From Candidatus Colimorpha enterica (GTDB taxonomy: Bacteria; Bacillota; Clostridia; Oscillospirales; CAG-272), in contig FR891174.1 in the NCBI GenBank assembly GCA_000433515.1, positions 1 through 15,730 of the forward strand: a DNA stretch of 15,730 nt, written 5' to 3'. This document shows positions 1 to 7,899 of the stretch, one piece after another. The number at the start of each line of letters is the position of its first letter. Positions within the stretch are counted from its first letter, which is position 1. The notes beneath the pieces are model-generated. The model saw nothing but the letters and a program-made list of their open reading frames with translations. It had not been told where the DNA came from and made no database searches. A program made the translations under genes and the position numbers.

Positions 1-15
1 GCCTCTTTTTCATCT

Positions 16-1521
16 TTACGGCTTCCTTTCCGTACGGTCGGAGCGCCGTTTTTTCAGGCACAGAACCGCAGTCACGGCGACAGACGCAAATATCACGGCG
101 ATTATAACGTAAATTGCGGCTTTTGATGCCTCTTCTTTGCCGTCATCTATACCGGTAATTACGGCGGAAGCTGTTCCTGTGCTGCCGGTTGTGTCCGCGG
201 GTTGAGTGACGCTTCCGGAGGTTTCGGTTTTCTCATAAGTGCTGACGCCGTCTGAGGTGACCGGTTCGGTAACCGGTGCTTCGGTCGTGCTTACGGTATC
301 GGAAGATTCCGGAGAACCGTCTGTTGTTGCCGGAGGGTCGTTTTCGCGGGGCGGATCGGTCTTTGTCTCCGATGAGGAATCGGAGGACGGATTTTCAACG
401 GCACGGTTCAGCTTTTCAGCCGCCGAGTCCACCGCACCCTGCGTAGCGTTCAGCGATGCCATAACGGTCAGCGCCGCGTTGTAAGCCGATCTGACGTTTG
501 AACGGTCGATATGCCCGGACGCAATTGCCCTGCATATGGCAAGCGTGAGCCTGTCCTTATCCGAAACGGCAAAATATCCCGATTCCGGCTGAGTGTCGGC
601 ATCCGGTATCTCTGTTCCTACAGCACCGAACCCGCCGATATCCGCGCCGTAGCCGAGCGTGAACTGTACGCGGACAATATCACCGTCGGAGAGATAGCTG
701 TCGGCAAATCCTACGTTCGGAAAAACGTTGTTGACGCAGTACATCCATCCCGACCCGTTCGTGAATGCAAATTCGCCGAGATAGCCTCTCCAGTTTTTAA
801 TATAATCATCCGCATCGAAAAACGTCATCGTATCCTCAAGGTACGGTACAAGCAATGACGGTATCGACGGCGACAGGTTCAGTTTACGCGGTTTTTTTGC
901 CGTCCCGCTTTTCATATAGTTGTTGTATTTTTCTCCTGCGGCTGTTCCGTCGGCAATATATGCAAGATAAAACGAGGATTTCACCGTTCCACCATAATAG
1001 CCGACAAGACCGTTTTCGTGCAGCAGCCGTATCAGCTGTTCCGCCGAGGTCTCGCCCTCGTATATCGGCATCTCCACCGGCGCGATAATATACCCGCATC
1101 CGACGGTAAATGCCTCGACGCTCCAGACGGCGGTGCCGATTTTTTCGCCTTCCTTTGCCTTCTGATAGCTTATGTGATAAGTCAGAGTCTTTTTCTTTCC
1201 GCCGTCGGAGGAGGCGGACACCGTTACGGTATTCTGCCCTTCCGTGGTAAATACAAGCGTATAGCTCGCCTTTTCGCTGTCATCCCACGTCGGGTCGATC
1301 TTCCGACCGTTCAGCTTTACGGTTGCAATGATTTTCTCGCCCGCGGCGTTTCTCGCCCACACGTCAAAGGTCTTCTTACTCCCGCGCTGAACCGCATTGT
1401 CGGTAAGCGTAGTCCTGAGACTCGGACCGGAAGCCGCCCCTGCCGTTATTGCCGGCAGAATTACCGGAATCAGCACCAAAAGAACACACAGTATGACCGA
1501 TAACCGGACTTTTATGTTCAT
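16..1521 (-). CDS. Membrane-anchored DUF4430 (transcobalamin C-terminal-like) surface protein
   Basis: Seen: 501 residues. A signal peptide (about 1-29, ending AGAA) is followed by a beta-rich Ig-like region (about 35-120) and a DUF4430-type domain (about 130-295) with the family hallmarks SVEAFTVGCGYIIAPVEMPIYEGE, FYLAYI, LGEFAFTNGSGWMYCVNN and LSDGDIVRVQFTLGYGADIG. Then come a short helical segment (312-376), a Ser/Thr/Pro-rich spacer (377-460), one membrane helix (about 466-489) and a KKRR tail. The start is supported by GAAAGGAG nine bases upstream. Known: DUF4430 resembles the beta-domain of intrinsic factor and transcobalamin, which closes over cobalamin. It is the second gene after a cobalamin riboswitch, 64 bases behind the giant GLUG/barrel gene. 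Inferred: extracellular, membrane-tethered cobamide-binding partner of that protein. There is no LPXTG motif, so anchoring is by the membrane helix. Direct B12 binding is not shown by sequence alone. Confidence 0.85.
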   Translation of the reverse strand: MNIKVRLSVILCVLLVLIPVILPAITAGAASGPSLRTTLTDNAVQRGSKKTFDVWARNAAGEKIIATVKLNGRKIDPTWDDSEKASYTLVFTTEGQNTVTVSASSDGGKKKTLTYHISYQKAKEGEKIGTAVWSVEAFTVGCGYIIAPVEMPIYEGETSAEQLIRLLHENGLVGYYGGTVKSSFYLAYIADGTAAGEKYNNYMKSGTAKKPRKLNLSPSIPSLLVPYLEDTMTFFDADDYIKNWRGYLGEFAFTNGSGWMYCVNNVFPNVGFADSYLSDGDIVRVQFTLGYGADIGGFGAVGTEIPDADTQPESGYFAVSDKDRLTLAICRAIASGHIDRSNVRSAYNAALTVMASLNATQGAVDSAAEKLNRAVENPSSDSSSETKTDPPRENDPPATTDGSPESSDTVSTTEAPVTEPVTSDGVSTYEKTETSGSVTQPADTTGSTGTASAVITGIDDGKEEASKAAIYVIIAVIFASVAVTAVLCLKKRRSDRTERKP

Positions 1522-1549
1522 TTGGGAATACTCCTTTCAGACAAGACAG

Positions 1550-1574
1550 GGAATGCGGCAAAAAACCGCATTCC
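1550..1574 (-). other. Stem-loop between the two B12-controlled genes
   Basis: A perfect 9-base inverted repeat (GGAATGCGG 1550-1558, CCGCATTCC 1566-1574) with a 7-base loop lies in the 64-base gap, just upstream of the second gene's ribosome binding site. On the transcribed strand the T-run sits in the loop, not after the stem, so it is not a classical terminator. It could be an mRNA processing or stability element that sets the ratio of the two proteins. Confidence 0.5.
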
Positions 1575-1585
1575 TGTCAGAATAA

Positions 1586-4500
1586 TTACACTCTGCGTTT
1601 GTTCTTTCCCCTGAAAGCCGCAGCCGCGCAGATACAGCCGACGGAAAGAAGCACATAAACAGGAACATGAGCGTTGTCCCCGGTGTCCGGTGTCACGATC
1701 TCACCCGCCTTTTTCAGTCCGGCAAGGTCTTTTTCCGCCTTCACGAGCCTGTCGTAGTTTTCAACAAGCTCCTTCAGCTCATCGGAAAGCCCGTCATATG
1801 CCAAACGCGCTTCTTTTATCGTACTTTCGCTCTCAAGTGTGACAGTTCCGATCGAGTCGATCTTTGCGATAACATCATCTGTCTCATCCGCGTCCTCGGT
1901 TTTCTGCCACACAAGAAGCGGATAACCGTTATTGACAAGCGAATATCTGTCAGCCCTGAAGCCGGCTCCGAGGAGAGCAAGGAATTCATCCGACTTCATT
2001 TCTGCCGTTTTCTTGCCTGTTGCCGCATCTTCACCGTTTGAAACGCCGCACGGAACGATTCCGGAATCATAATAGCAGTTGATGATCACATCCCTGCCCG
2101 TGACAAGGCTTGCAATCGCTCCCGCACCGTCAAGAATGTTGACTCCGTTCACGGTGACGGCGCCGGCATTATAGCAGTTCTTTATTGTGTGACCTGCCTG
2201 AACCCTGCCAACGATACCTCCGGCATTGTCGGCGGCGGTTATCGCGCCTGCATTGTAGCAGTCGGCAACAAGCACGCTGACATCCGTTCCGTTTCCCGAA
2301 GCCGAGAGATGACCGACGATTCCGCCGACCGCTCCGTCGGAGGCGCTGACGGAACCGATGTTGAAGCATCCCCGGATAATACTCTCTCCGCCGTCACGGA
2401 CGGTGCCGACGATTCCGCCGCTCCATCCGCTGCAATAGATGTCAGCACCGTTCCAGCAGTTTATAAAGTCAGCTCCGTTGCTCCACTTTGCAATACCGCC
2501 CATGAAGCTGAGGTTGGATGCACCGATCTCTCCGCTTGCCACTCCGACATTCTTAATGACGGCATTTGTGCCGACATATCCGAACAGACCGCCGGATTTT
2601 GAATACAGGTTGTCGATCACATAACCCTGACCGTCGAAAATGCCGTCAAACTGACGCGACTCGTACCGTCCGATGGGTGTCCAGTCGGGATATTTACTGA
2701 CATCGATGTGCGCGGTGAGCAGTACGGTTTTGTTTTTGAAGCTCTCGCCGGCATTGACGCGGACGGCAAAGTTCTTCAGCTCCTCTGCCGTGCCGATCTC
2801 AAGCCCGGCGTGTACAAGTGCCTCTTCTCCGCGGGACTTCTGACCGTCAAGGATCGGAAAGCCGCAGTTTATGTTTTCCGCATCTTTTTCAAAAGCATTT
2901 CCGAGCAGAGTCACAAAAGCATCAGCCTTCATTTCCGCGTCGGTCTTTGCCGCTGCAGTACCGACAAGCGTTCCCTCTTTGTCGTCTCCGTCGTCGGTAA
3001 AGATGCCGCTGACATTCTGATTAGTCGAATCAAGGTAATACACGTTGTCAAGCTTCACCGCGCTTTCCGCGGCACTTCCGAAGATCGCTCCGGAGGCGGC
3101 TGAAGCGGCAACCGTGCCTGCGTTATAGCAGTTTGTTATCGAATTTACGACATCGGCTCCGCCGAGACGATAACTGCCGACGATCCCGCCGAGCCCCCAT
3201 GTCCCGCTTCCGGTTATCTTTCCGGCATTGTAGCAATTTGTCACCTCAGCCTTTGCACCGTTGTTCTTCCAACGGTTGGGACCTACCTGCCCGATTATAC
3301 TGCCGCCGGTTCGCGAGGCGATGACCGTTCCGTGGTTGGAGCAGTTCTCAACAATAGCGGTCGCACGCTCCTCAATCTGACCGAGAATGCCGCCGATACC
3401 GAAATTGCCCGTCACGGTCGCAAAGCTGCGGCAGTTTCTTATCGTCACCGTCGCGTCTGCAACCACCTCTCCGGCAATTGCACCGATGCTGAAATTATAG
3501 CTTCCGCCAAGGTTTCCGCTTGCGATTGTCAGGTTCTCGATAACCGCTCCGTCGCCGAGTCTTCCGAACAGTCCGCAGCAGTTATAGGTCGAACCGTTGA
3601 GGTTCCATATCGAATATCCGCTGCCGTCGAAATGTCCTCTGAAGCCGCCTGCGGCATTATCAGCGATAGCCTTCCAGTCGGTGATGTTCTTCATGTTGAT
3701 GTCACGTGTCATTCTGAAGTAAACATCCGCAGTCTTCAGGTTCTTTGAGGCAATATAGTACCTGAGGTCAACAAGGTCGTCCGGTGTCTTTATAAGATAC
3801 GGGTCGTCCTTCGTTCCCTCGCCGTCCCACGGCATTTTCTCCCTGACCTCAACAGATACAGAGGTTCTGAGTACGCCGTATGTGATAAAGACGGTATCGT
3901 CTGACAGCCCGAGCTCTCCGGTGGCGGAAACCCGGTATCCGGTAATCGTTTCGGTTCTGCCGTCGCTGTAAACGGCGGTTATGACCATTCCGGCCGGGTC
4001 GAATCTGTCTCCGACGAAATACCTTGTCCTGTCAGGCTTCTTTGTAACCGAGATCGAGGTGATGTAAGGCGCATCGGTATCAAGCGCACTCTCCCCGCCG
4101 ACAAAGTCGATCGCCGACGCAAGGACAGAGTAGTTGCTCACATATCTGCGCTCGTCTGTATCAACCGCCCGGAAAGCCGCAAGCGCCGCCTTCAGCCGTG
4201 CCTTGTAATCGGGAGCCGACGGGTCTGACACCGAGCCGATAGCCGCGATTGCCGCCTGAATTGCACTCTTTTCCTCCGCCGTCCAGTCGCCGCGCATATC
4301 GTAAAGCGCACGCATCCCGTTTTCAAGCCGCCAGTAGGAGACAAGAGCATATGCAGCCTGGTCGTTCGCCATAGAGTTCCAGCCGCCGTTCAGCACATGG
4401 CAGAAGCCTCCGTCGGGGAGCCTGAACAGGAGCAAACCGTCAAGCAGTGTCTTGCCGTCTGACGTGATAAAGCGTCCGTCCTTCGCCGGATCGATTCCGA

Positions 4501-7168
4501 GCGAGCAGAGAGCGACAATGACCTGAGAAATGCTCTCCGCATTGTTTGTGTTCCAGGAAGAAAATCCCGCATTGCCGTTCAGCATCGAGCCGAGACGGTC
4601 AAGCGCCTCGTCAACGCACTGACGGACTGTCTTCGAGACTTCTTTTTTGCTGTTCCCGTTTGTATATGTATATACGGTTTCGTCATTGTAATACGGAGCA
4701 AGTGCCTGTACAGCCATTGCGGTGATATCGACATCCGACCTGCTTCCGTAGCCGCCGAGAACCCAGCCGCCGTACCCGCTGCCGTTCACACCGTCTGTGA
4801 GCTGCATTTTAAGGATCTCCGTGATGAATCTTTCACGGGTATATTTCGCATCGGCGGGCACCTCGTACATACCCGTGTCCATCGAAATAAGTCCCCAGAT
4901 CCAGCCGTTTATGCCCTGTGTTCCGGGTCCCGCCTTGAGCGCATTGTTATAGCTTCCGTCGGCAATAAGGTCGATCGGCTTACCGTTGTATCTGCCGGAA
5001 TCCGTCGGATCACCGCAGAGCGCCGCTATTGCGACAACGGCTCTGTGCCATTCGGTGGCTTTCGCGCTGTGAAGGATCCCTCTGTTTGCCGCATAGGTCT
5101 TTTCGATGTATGCCTTCATGGCGGCAAGATAATCTTCATATCCCGTGCCGTCGTCGACAAGGAAACTATAATCTCCCTCATCGAAATATCCGAAACGTCC
5201 CATTGCAAGAGCCATCCAGTCGGTCGCGGTGGAGCTTGCGCCTGCCATATATCCCTCGTTTCCGAGAAGGGATCCGGTAATTTCCGAATGAGCTTTTGTG
5301 CTGTTCACTGCCGCCCTGATATACCCGGCAAGGCGCGCGGAAAGCTCACTGCTCTCGACAAAAGCCGGCCGCACAGGAGCATCTGTGCAGACATAGCCCT
5401 CCCATGCAAGAACCGGATATGTCTCTCCGTCAGCAAAAGCTGATGAAAGGTCGGACGCGGATAACGCTTCAACCTCGGTTATTCCCGCCTTGCTGTCGGT
5501 TCCGGTTCCCTTGATGTAGAAGCAGTTTGTATTTTTGCCTCTGCTTGCCCCGACAACGGCACCGATGTTGTTGTTGCTGTTTTTTGAATCAACAACCGAT
5601 CCTGCATTATAGCAGTTGGCAAGCACGGCTGAAGCGGCCTTATGCCCTCCGGACACACCGCCGACGGTTGCGGGACCTTCAACCGTCCCGACATTATAGC
5701 AGTCGGTCACCTCGCCTGCGCGCCAATGCTGACCGGTAACGCCGCCGATATAACCGGTTGTGCCTGAAATACTGCCCGAGTTATAGCACCCGCTTACCGT
5801 GCAGGCTCCGTTCAGATAACCGGCAACACCGCCGACAGCGCTGCCGCCCCTGACATCGGCTCTGTTTCCGCAGCTGCTGATCTTTCCGCCATCAAGATAT
5901 CCGACGATACCGGCAGCATTCGACGAACCGGAAACACTGCCTTCCGCGACAAGGTTTCTGACGGTTCCGCCGCTTACATATCCGAATAGTCCGACATCCG
6001 AGCCGGAGGCAATATAAAGCCCGCTTATGACATGATACCCGCCGTCAAAGGTTCCGCAGAACTTATTCGACTTTGTTCCGACCGGCGTCCACGGATTGTT
6101 CCTGCCGCCGAGATACAGATTGACATCAAGTCTGACAAGCTTACCCTCAAACGTGTTTCCGCCGTTGACCTCATCGGCAAAGGCCTTGAACTGTTCATAC
6201 GTGGTTATGATAAGATCCGGTACCCTTGTCTGCCATTTAAGCACCGGGTACCCGCTGTTAAGCCCGTCGATGTCATCGGCAAACGCAGAACCGAGCGCCG
6301 TGGCTTCAAGGCTTGTCACCGAATTTACGTCTGTTCCCAGGTAACCGACACCGCGGAATTCCGATCCGGAAAGGTCGTAGCAGTTTTCAGCCGTTCCCTT
6401 TCCTCCGAGAACCGAACCGTGATTGTTCACCGACGCTGCGGAATTTATCACCTCACCTGCATTGTAGCAGTTGGTAAGCACCGTTCCCGAAGCGGCTTTA
6501 TGCCCTCCGGAGATTCCTCCAACGGTTCCGGGACCGGTAACCGTTCCGACATTATAGCAGTTTGTCACCTCACCGGCACGCCAGTGCTGACCGGTGACGC
6601 CGCCGATATAACCGGTCGTACCTGTAATATTGCCCGAATTATAGCACCCGCTTACCGTGCAGGCTCCGTTCAGATAACCGGCAACACCGCCGACGGCACT
6701 GCCGCCCCTCACGTCAGCCCTGTTTCCGCAGTCTGTGATGTTTCCGGCGGTAAGTTTTCCGACGATTCCGGCAACATTAGATGAACCGCTGACGCTTCCG
6801 TCAACGACAAGGTTTCTGATATTCCCTCCGCTGACAAATCCGAAAAAACCGACATCCGGGCCGGACGCAATATACAGCCCGCTCACGACGTGATTTCCGC
6901 CGTCAAATGTCCCTTTGAAAGGGTTTGCGGAGGTTCCGATCGGTGTCCACGGACTTACCTCGCCGCCGAGGGCAATATCGGCGGTCAGAACGACAGTCTT
7001 TCCCTCGTATGTATTACCTCCGTTCACCTCTGCCGAAAAATCAAGCAGCTCGGAAAGTGTGCCGATCTGAATGTCCGGTTCTGCCGCAAATGCAGCCATC
7101 GGCAGTACCGATATGAACATGACAAATGCGGCAAATCCGGCAATCAGCCTGTTGGTATTGAATCTCAC
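1586..7168 (-). CDS. Giant secreted GLUG-repeat protein with transcobalamin/prenyltransferase-type alpha-barrel
   Basis: Seen: 1860 residues from a GTG start at 7168. I prefer this over the upstream ATG at 7195 because GGAAGGAG sits five bases before the GTG and the signal peptide (RFNTNRLIAGF...AAFA, 1-29) then begins at residue 2. Order (approximate residues): GLUG array 1 (36-316), near-identical array 2 (319-591), helical barrel (601-956) with motifs DITAMAVQALAPY, SISQVIVALCSLGIDP and DQAAYALVSYWRLENG, helical spacer, Ig-like group 3 domain (1034-1109), GLUG arrays 3 and 4 (1116-1441, 1454-1756; repeated NCYNAG.), helical stalk, TPDTG (1826-1830), membrane helix and KNKRRV. Known: the barrel belongs to the prenyltransferase/squalene-cyclase-like fold shared with the alpha-domain of intrinsic factor; GLUG repeats occur in surface and peptidase-like proteins. 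Inferred: wall- or membrane-anchored cobamide-capture protein paired with the DUF4430 protein. Ligand and anchoring are untested. Confidence 0.85.
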   Translation of the reverse strand: MRFNTNRLIAGFAAFVMFISVLPMAAFAAEPDIQIGTLSELLDFSAEVNGGNTYEGKTVVLTADIALGGEVSPWTPIGTSANPFKGTFDGGNHVVSGLYIASGPDVGFFGFVSGGNIRNLVVDGSVSGSSNVAGIVGKLTAGNITDCGNRADVRGGSAVGGVAGYLNGACTVSGCYNSGNITGTTGYIGGVTGQHWRAGEVTNCYNVGTVTGPGTVGGISGGHKAASGTVLTNCYNAGEVINSAASVNNHGSVLGGKGTAENCYDLSGSEFRGVGYLGTDVNSVTSLEATALGSAFADDIDGLNSGYPVLKWQTRVPDLIITTYEQFKAFADEVNGGNTFEGKLVRLDVNLYLGGRNNPWTPVGTKSNKFCGTFDGGYHVISGLYIASGSDVGLFGYVSGGTVRNLVAEGSVSGSSNAAGIVGYLDGGKISSCGNRADVRGGSAVGGVAGYLNGACTVSGCYNSGSISGTTGYIGGVTGQHWRAGEVTDCYNVGTVEGPATVGGVSGGHKAASAVLANCYNAGSVVDSKNSNNNIGAVVGASRGKNTNCFYIKGTGTDSKAGITEVEALSASDLSSAFADGETYPVLAWEGYVCTDAPVRPAFVESSELSARLAGYIRAAVNSTKAHSEITGSLLGNEGYMAGASSTATDWMALAMGRFGYFDEGDYSFLVDDGTGYEDYLAAMKAYIEKTYAANRGILHSAKATEWHRAVVAIAALCGDPTDSGRYNGKPIDLIADGSYNNALKAGPGTQGINGWIWGLISMDTGMYEVPADAKYTRERFITEILKMQLTDGVNGSGYGGWVLGGYGSRSDVDITAMAVQALAPYYNDETVYTYTNGNSKKEVSKTVRQCVDEALDRLGSMLNGNAGFSSWNTNNAESISQVIVALCSLGIDPAKDGRFITSDGKTLLDGLLLFRLPDGGFCHVLNGGWNSMANDQAAYALVSYWRLENGMRALYDMRGDWTAEEKSAIQAAIAAIGSVSDPSAPDYKARLKAALAAFRAVDTDERRYVSNYSVLASAIDFVGGESALDTDAPYITSISVTKKPDRTRYFVGDRFDPAGMVITAVYSDGRTETITGYRVSATGELGLSDDTVFITYGVLRTSVSVEVREKMPWDGEGTKDDPYLIKTPDDLVDLRYYIASKNLKTADVYFRMTRDINMKNITDWKAIADNAAGGFRGHFDGSGYSIWNLNGSTYNCCGLFGRLGDGAVIENLTIASGNLGGSYNFSIGAIAGEVVADATVTIRNCRSFATVTGNFGIGGILGQIEERATAIVENCSNHGTVIASRTGGSIIGQVGPNRWKNNGAKAEVTNCYNAGKITGSGTWGLGGIVGSYRLGGADVVNSITNCYNAGTVAASAASGAIFGSAAESAVKLDNVYYLDSTNQNVSGIFTDDGDDKEGTLVGTAAAKTDAEMKADAFVTLLGNAFEKDAENINCGFPILDGQKSRGEEALVHAGLEIGTAEELKNFAVRVNAGESFKNKTVLLTAHIDVSKYPDWTPIGRYESRQFDGIFDGQGYVIDNLYSKSGGLFGYVGTNAVIKNVGVASGEIGASNLSFMGGIAKWSNGADFINCWNGADIYCSGWSGGIVGTVRDGGESIIRGCFNIGSVSASDGAVGGIVGHLSASGNGTDVSVLVADCYNAGAITAADNAGGIVGRVQAGHTIKNCYNAGAVTVNGVNILDGAGAIASLVTGRDVIINCYYDSGIVPCGVSNGEDAATGKKTAEMKSDEFLALLGAGFRADRYSLVNNGYPLLVWQKTEDADETDDVIAKIDSIGTVTLESESTIKEARLAYDGLSDELKELVENYDRLVKAEKDLAGLKKAGEIVTPDTGDNAHVPVYVLLSVGCICAAAAFRGKNKRRV
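5396..7063 (-). repeat. Tandem duplication of a GLUG array (period 858 bases)
   Basis: The DNA for GLUG array 1 (about 6221-7063) and array 2 (about 5396-6214) is a direct repeat with an 858-base (286-codon) offset. For example, the stretch starting ttatagcacccgcttaccg occurs at 5781 and 6639 and stays identical for over 50 bases. Both copies encode ADVRGGSAVGGVAGYLNG and GYIGGVTGQHWRAGEVT. The frame is preserved. Arrays 3 and 4 further downstream are much more diverged. Confidence 0.85.
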
Positions 7169-7235
7169 TGATACTCCTTCCGATACGCGGTTCATCCGCC
7201 GCCGTTACTCTGCCGTGTACCCTTCGCGCGGAACG

Positions 7236-7268
7236 AAAAAACTCCTTTGCCGTTAAGGTCAAGGGAGT
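7236..7268 (-). terminator. Candidate riboswitch expression-platform terminator
   Basis: Read on the minus strand, ACTCCCTT (7268-7261) can pair with AAAGGAGT (7248-7241), with one C-A mismatch and a 12-base loop. A run of U residues (7240-7236) follows directly. It lies between the cobalamin aptamer and the GTG start, where an attenuator is expected. A 7-base alternative pairing, CTGCTGT with ACGGCAG downstream, would compete with it. The pairing is read by eye, without an energy calculation. Confidence 0.45.
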
Positions 7269-7282
7269 ACAGCAGATTCAGA

Positions 7283-7338
7283 GCAGCCGCGTGATTTTCG
7301 CAAAAAGAATGCTGAACCAAAAACCGCAACGCGGCTGC
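7283..7338 (-). other. Long-range inverted repeat in the riboswitch leader
   Basis: A perfect 9-base inverted repeat (GCAGCCGCG 7283-7291, CGCGGCTGC 7330-7338) encloses 38 bases. The 7330-7338 side overlaps a second nearby copy of the complementary block (GCAGCCG-type, about 7340-7350), so alternative pairings are possible. It lies between the aptamer and the candidate terminator and may be part of the ligand-responsive switch. Confidence 0.4.
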
Positions 7339-7379
7339 AGATCGGCTGCACTCTTCACACCAAAGCTGTGTTGAACCGG

Positions 7380-7570
7380 AAAATACGGCAGGTTTCCTGA
7401 CTTATGATGCCGCGGAAAAATCCGCAAAAAAGCAGTCAGACCCCGGGCATGACTTTCCCGCGGACATTTCGTGCTTTCATCTCGTCAAATACAGTAATGG
7501 CGGTTGTTCCGGACTCGAACCGGATTTCCTTTTACATCTACTCAGTTAACAACTTTTCAAACCGTATTTT
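7380..7570 (-). ncRNA. Cobalamin (B12) riboswitch
   Basis: Read on the minus strand, the closing P1 stem is AAAATACGG (7570-7562) with CCGTATTTT (7388-7380), a perfect 9-base match. Inside lie the conserved core AAAGGAAATCCGG followed by TTCGAGTCCGGAAC, then GCCATTACTGTA (the GCCACTGT-like element, 7501-7491), and at the 3' side the B12 box AAGTCAGGAAACCTGCC (7403-7387). This order and the ~190-base length match the cobalamin riboswitch family. It follows its promoter by about 20 bases and precedes the GLUG/barrel and DUF4430 genes. In this family, bound adenosylcobalamin or a related corrinoid usually lowers expression, so these genes should be induced when B12 is scarce. Confidence 0.95.
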
Positions 7571-7595
7571 CTCATATCTATTTTTTATCGGCTAC

Positions 7596-7624
7596 AGTAT
7601 AACACATTATCCGTGTTTTTGCAA
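7596..7624 (-). promoter_or_regulatory. Promoter of the B12-controlled operon
   Basis: On the minus strand: -35 TTGCAA (7624-7619), a 17-base spacer, and -10 TATACT (7601-7596). The predicted start near 7589 places the riboswitch P1 stem about 20 bases downstream. Confidence 0.75.
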
Positions 7625-7674
7625 TACCGAAAACCGAACAATTCCGCGAAATTGCCGCAGCTTTTTTGTTGTAA

Positions 7675-7727
7675 ATTCTCAAAGTAAATGCAGCTATGCG
7701 ATTCGGAGTTGAATTTACTTTGAGAAT
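7675..7727. repeat. Perfect 15-base inverted repeat in the divergent intergenic region
   Basis: ATTCTCAAAGTAAAT (7675-7689) and its exact reverse complement (7713-7727) are separated by 23 bases. It lies upstream of both the leftward B12 promoter and the rightward promoter at 7825. It could be an operator, a structured RNA or a remnant of a small mobile element; the sequence does not decide. On the plus strand the right arm is followed by ccgcggtttttgt. Confidence 0.6.
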
Positions 7728-7746
7728 CCGCGGTTTTTGTCTGACA

Positions 7747-7776
7747 ACGCAGGCCGTTTCATGCTGCGTAAGATTT
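7747..7776 (+). terminator. Possible rightward terminator-like hairpin
   Basis: ACGCAG (7747-7752) and CTGCGT (7764-7769) form a 6-base stem with an 11-base loop, followed by AAGATTTTTTATT. No rightward gene lies upstream. If it works, it would end a short non-coding transcript that includes the 7675-7727 inverted repeat. Confidence 0.3.
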
Positions 7777-7824
7777 TTTATTCAGCCCCGACGCGGTTTT
7801 TCATGACGGATTCGCGCACGGCTC

Positions 7825-7853
7825 TTGAAATTTCAAGGTTTATGCTGTATAAT
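7825..7853 (+). promoter_or_regulatory. Promoter of the 70-residue cysteine-rich protein gene
   Basis: -35 TTGAAA (7825-7830), a 17-base spacer, and a perfect -10 TATAAT (7848-7853). The start codon lies 47 bases downstream of the -10. Confidence 0.75.
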
Positions 7854-7899
7854 ATATTTCAGTAAAACATAAAATCACACTTCCGTAAAGGATATTATC

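Noticed and set aside
6032..6784. 250-codon open frame on the plus strand
   Set aside because: It is antisense to the GLUG-coding region, with no ribosome site or recognisable domain. The repeated codons of the real gene keep the opposite frame open.
5396..7063. CRISPR-like or satellite repeat array
   Set aside because: The repeats are in-frame protein-coding GLUG units with an 858-base duplication; there are no short identical repeats with unique spacers.
7041..7262. Leader peptide reading frame of 73 codons upstream of and overlapping the giant gene
   Set aside because: AAAGGAG-like bases precede it, but it runs far into the real gene in another frame and looks like a shadow. The GGAG there is better explained by the terminator stem.
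7505..7525. tRNA-like T-arm (GGTTCGAGTCC) on the minus strand
   Set aside because: It lies inside the cobalamin riboswitch core, where a GAGTCCGGAAC stretch is normal. No acceptor, D or anticodon arms surround it.
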